The notes beneath the pieces are model-generated. The model ran no database searches, was not told where the DNA came from, and saw only the letters and a program-made list of their open reading frames with translations. Source: Actinobacteria bacterium UBA2286 (GTDB lineage: Bacteria; Actinomycetota; Coriobacteriia; Anaerosomatales; Anaerosomataceae). From it: a stretch of 34,028 nucleotides of DNA. A program made the translations under genes and the position numbers. This document shows positions 32,218-34,028 of this stretch, in pieces. Location of the stretch: assembly GCA_002345925.1 (NCBI GenBank), contig DDWM01000068.1:1-34028 (forward strand), written 5' to 3'. Numbering within the stretch: position 1 is the stretch's first letter; each line of letters starts with the position of its first letter.

Positions 32218-33035
32218 GCGCTCTGGATGGCAAGATCATCGTCGTCACCGGATCCACTCGCGGTATCGGTCGCTCGATCGCCGAGGCGTGCGCCGCGTCC
32301 GGCGCGACCCTCGTGCTGTCAGCGCGGTCGGCCGACGCAGTTGTCGAGGAAGTCAGCGCCTTTCAGGAGCGCGGCTGGAACTGCTCGGGCATCGCAGCCG
32401 ACGTAGCGAACCCGGACGACGTCGAAGCGCTGTTCAAGCATGCACTCGAAGTTCACGGCCACATCGACGCCTGGGTCAACAACGCGGGCATCTCCGAGGG
32501 GTATCGCCCACTGGATGAGCTGTCTGTGGCCGAGCTCAACGATATCGTACGGATCAATCTGCTCGGCCACCTGTACGCACTCAGGCTCACGGTGCCGTAC
32601 TTCCGCGAGCACGGCGGCCACATCCTCAACATGACCGGCCGCGGCTACAAAGGGGAAGCCACGCCGTACACCGCCGCCTACGCCTCCACCAAGACGGCGA
32701 TCGCGAGCATCACTCAAAGCGTTGCCGAGGAGAACCGCGACTGCCCGAAGATGTCCGTGAACGCACTCGTGCCGGGCATGGTGGCTACGGACTTCTACGT
32801 GGACATCAAGAGCAGCCCACGTCTTGAGGCAACGAAGGACAACTGGCGATATGCGCTAGATGCTTTCGGCGTGCCGCTCGACGTGGTTGGCCGAGAGGCT
32901 GCGGCGATTCTCGGCAAGGAGCCTGGCCGAGAGACCGGGCGCATCTACAACCTGCTGCGCGGAGCAAGACTAGCGCGCGGTATCGCGCTCATCTCCTGGT
33001 ACGGGATGACGGGGAAACTGAAGGGGCGGCGCTAG
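32214..33035 (+). CDS. Short-chain dehydrogenase/reductase
   Basis: The 273-residue protein is a classical SDR: NAD(P) motif TGSTRGIG (12-19), NNAG (89-92), and YxxxK as Y156-ASTK160. The serine normally about 13 residues before the Tyr is not there (the stretch is MTGRGYKG, with Thr141 nearest), which may weaken or alter catalysis. The substrate is unknown. GTG start at 32214 overlaps the previous stop, with no strong ribosome site, so it depends on coupling to the LOG-family gene. Confidence 0.88.
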   Translation: MSALDGKIIVVTGSTRGIGRSIAEACAASGATLVLSARSADAVVEEVSAFQERGWNCSGIAADVANPDDVEALFKHALEVHGHIDAWVNNAGISEGYRPLDELSVAELNDIVRINLLGHLYALRLTVPYFREHGGHILNMTGRGYKGEATPYTAAYASTKTAIASITQSVAEENRDCPKMSVNALVPGMVATDFYVDIKSSPRLEATKDNWRYALDAFGVPLDVVGREAAAILGKEPGRETGRIYNLLRGARLARGIALISWYGMTGKLKGRR

Positions 33036-33047
33036 AGCGGAGGGACC

Positions 33048-34028
33048 TTGAGCGACTTCGGAAGCCTACACGATCCGTCGTCTCGCTCGCGATCATCGCG
33101 AGCGCGTCACGGGGCGCCTCGCTCTCGGCGTAAGTCAAAGGTCATGCGCACCACGTCCGGCATCTTCTCGCAGCCGGGCAATGCCGGCCGGGGCGGTCGT
33201 CGGGCTGCACCCCACGCGCACCATCGCGAGAAGGCGATCTTCACGGGACACCGTCGTCGCAACACCGCATCGCTCGGCGCGGTTGCGCTGATCATCGGCG
33301 TTCTGGCCCTCATAATCGGCGTGACGGCGTTCGCGCTCACGCGGCCCGCATCGGTAGCGATCGCAGTGACCCCGGCCGATGCGAACATCACCTTCGACGG
33401 CAGCCTCACAGGCTCGGGAACCCTTAGCGCCGAGGAGCTCGAGCCTGGCGCTTACACGGTGAATGTAAGCCGCAAAGGGTTCGAGCCCGTCTCGGCGACC
33501 GTTGAGCTGAAGCGCGGGCGCAAGACGCGGCTGAGCTACGACCTCACGCCGCAGCCGTTCGGGGTCGCAGTGGTCACGCACCCCGCGGGCGCGACTTGCA
33601 CGCTTACGACCGCGTCAGGCGAGGAGCTTTCGGGAGCCGCTCCGTTCTCGGAGGAGACGGTAGCCGGGAAGTGCACGCTCACAGTCGCGATGGCGGGCTA
33701 CAACACGCTCACGAGAAGCGTCTTCCTAGACGAGCCACTCTCGCTTGATCTCTTCCTGGATCCCGAGGGGCAGATCCTGCACGGCCTGGGCACGATCACG
33801 ACCAAGGGTGCGCCCAAGGGCGTCTCGGTAACGCATGACGGCAGCGAGGCGTGGACAAGCATCCTGAACGGCCCTCCGTCGATCGAGATCTTCAACCCAC
33901 GTACCGGTAAGAAGATCGGCGAGGTGGATATAGGCGAGTACGGCGCCGTCGAGGTCATCTTCAACAAGGCCGGCACGCTGGCGTACACATCGCAGATGGA
34001 AACCGCCAAGTGCTTCGAGATCGACGTG
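33048..34028 (+). CDS. PEGA-domain membrane protein with beta-propeller, C-terminus cut by window
   Basis: A frame open from TTG 33048 (GGAGGG 3-4 nt upstream) to the window end, 327 codons. Residues 1-80 are Ser/Arg/His-rich and basic; about 80-103 a membrane span (LGAVALIIGVLALIIGVTAF); then two PEGA-type domains (AVTPADANITFDGS, LEPGAYTVNVSRKGFEPVSA; THPAGATCTLTTASGEELSG, GKCTLTVAMAGYNTLTRSVF), then beta-propeller-like blades (GVSVTHDGSEAWTSILNGPP). PEGA domains are extracytoplasmic surface-binding modules. It begins 12 nt after the SDR gene, so it may be in the same operon. Confidence 0.78.
   Translation, partial: MSDFGSLHDPSSRSRSSRARHGAPRSRRKSKVMRTTSGIFSQPGNAGRGGRRAAPHAHHREKAIFTGHRRRNTASLGAVALIIGVLALIIGVTAFALTRPASVAIAVTPADANITFDGSLTGSGTLSAEELEPGAYTVNVSRKGFEPVSATVELKRGRKTRLSYDLTPQPFGVAVVTHPAGATCTLTTASGEELSGAAPFSEETVAGKCTLTVAMAGYNTLTRSVFLDEPLSLDLFLDPEGQILHGLGTITTKGAPKGVSVTHDGSEAWTSILNGPPSIEIFNPRTGKKIGEVDIGEYGAVEVIFNKAGTLAYTSQMETAKCFEIDV

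Noticed and set aside
6733..34028. Search for mobile elements, integrases or attachment repeats at the tRNA 3' ends
   Set aside because: No transposase or integrase motif and no duplicated tRNA 3' end was seen; the genes look like ordinary chromosome.

Overview
The window looks like chromosomal DNA of an anaerobic, GC-rich Gram-positive bacterium, most likely Actinomycetota of the Coriobacteriia type. This is inferred from GC-rich codon use, lipoprotein lipoboxes, strong AGGAGG-type ribosome sites with frequent GTG/TTG starts, a selenocysteine- and molybdenum/tungsten-dependent formate dehydrogenase, and multiheme c cytochromes. No insertion sequence, phage, CRISPR array or integrase was seen.

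Region 1 (1-6.7 kb, minus strand): a truncated YqeY-like gene, then a formate dehydrogenase operon read alpha (selenocysteine, Tat signal) - beta (four [4Fe-4S]) - gamma (cytochrome b) - FdhE. The alpha gene appears as two open frames because of one in-frame TGA; the alignment around it and a SECIS-like hairpin indicate Sec, not a pseudogene. Its ~450 nt leader carries a molybdenum/tungsten-cofactor riboswitch candidate and a promoter with a 17-bp operator-like palindrome.

Region 2 (6.7-10.5 kb): type I asparaginase (minus) and a three-gene polar amino acid ABC importer (plus) behind a good sigma70-type promoter, ending in a terminator.

Region 3 (10.5-16 kb): an unusual operon of a double-CxxC zinc-ribbon membrane protein and a 1310-residue modular protein (signal, membrane segment, Ig-like segments, helical membrane-like region, 21-bp/7-residue proline-rich repeats, unrecognised C-terminal domain), with a small PH-like membrane protein facing it. 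This is the best candidate here for something undescribed.

Region 4 (16-20.3 kb): a stand-alone TiaS-like protein with a small Cys-rich partner; a pair of half-size permeases behind a CsoR-type palindromic operator; DUF454; and a CcsA/CcmF-like membrane protein whose tryptophan-rich heme motif is degenerate.

Region 5 (20.3-26.7 kb): a second zinc-ribbon protein, a three-gene sensor operon whose PAS histidine kinase is split by an in-frame TGA, TadA, and a membrane flavin reductase plus hexaheme cytochrome c pair that could carry electrons across the membrane.

Region 6 (26.7-34 kb): BenE-family transporter, citrate synthase, slipin, SIMPL lipoprotein, LOG-family protein, SDR oxidoreductase and the start of a PEGA/beta-propeller membrane protein. 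Four serine tRNAs (CGA, GGA, UGA, GCU), which together read all six serine codons, lie between 15.8 and 30.6 kb, followed by tRNA-Arg(ACG), a TadA substrate.
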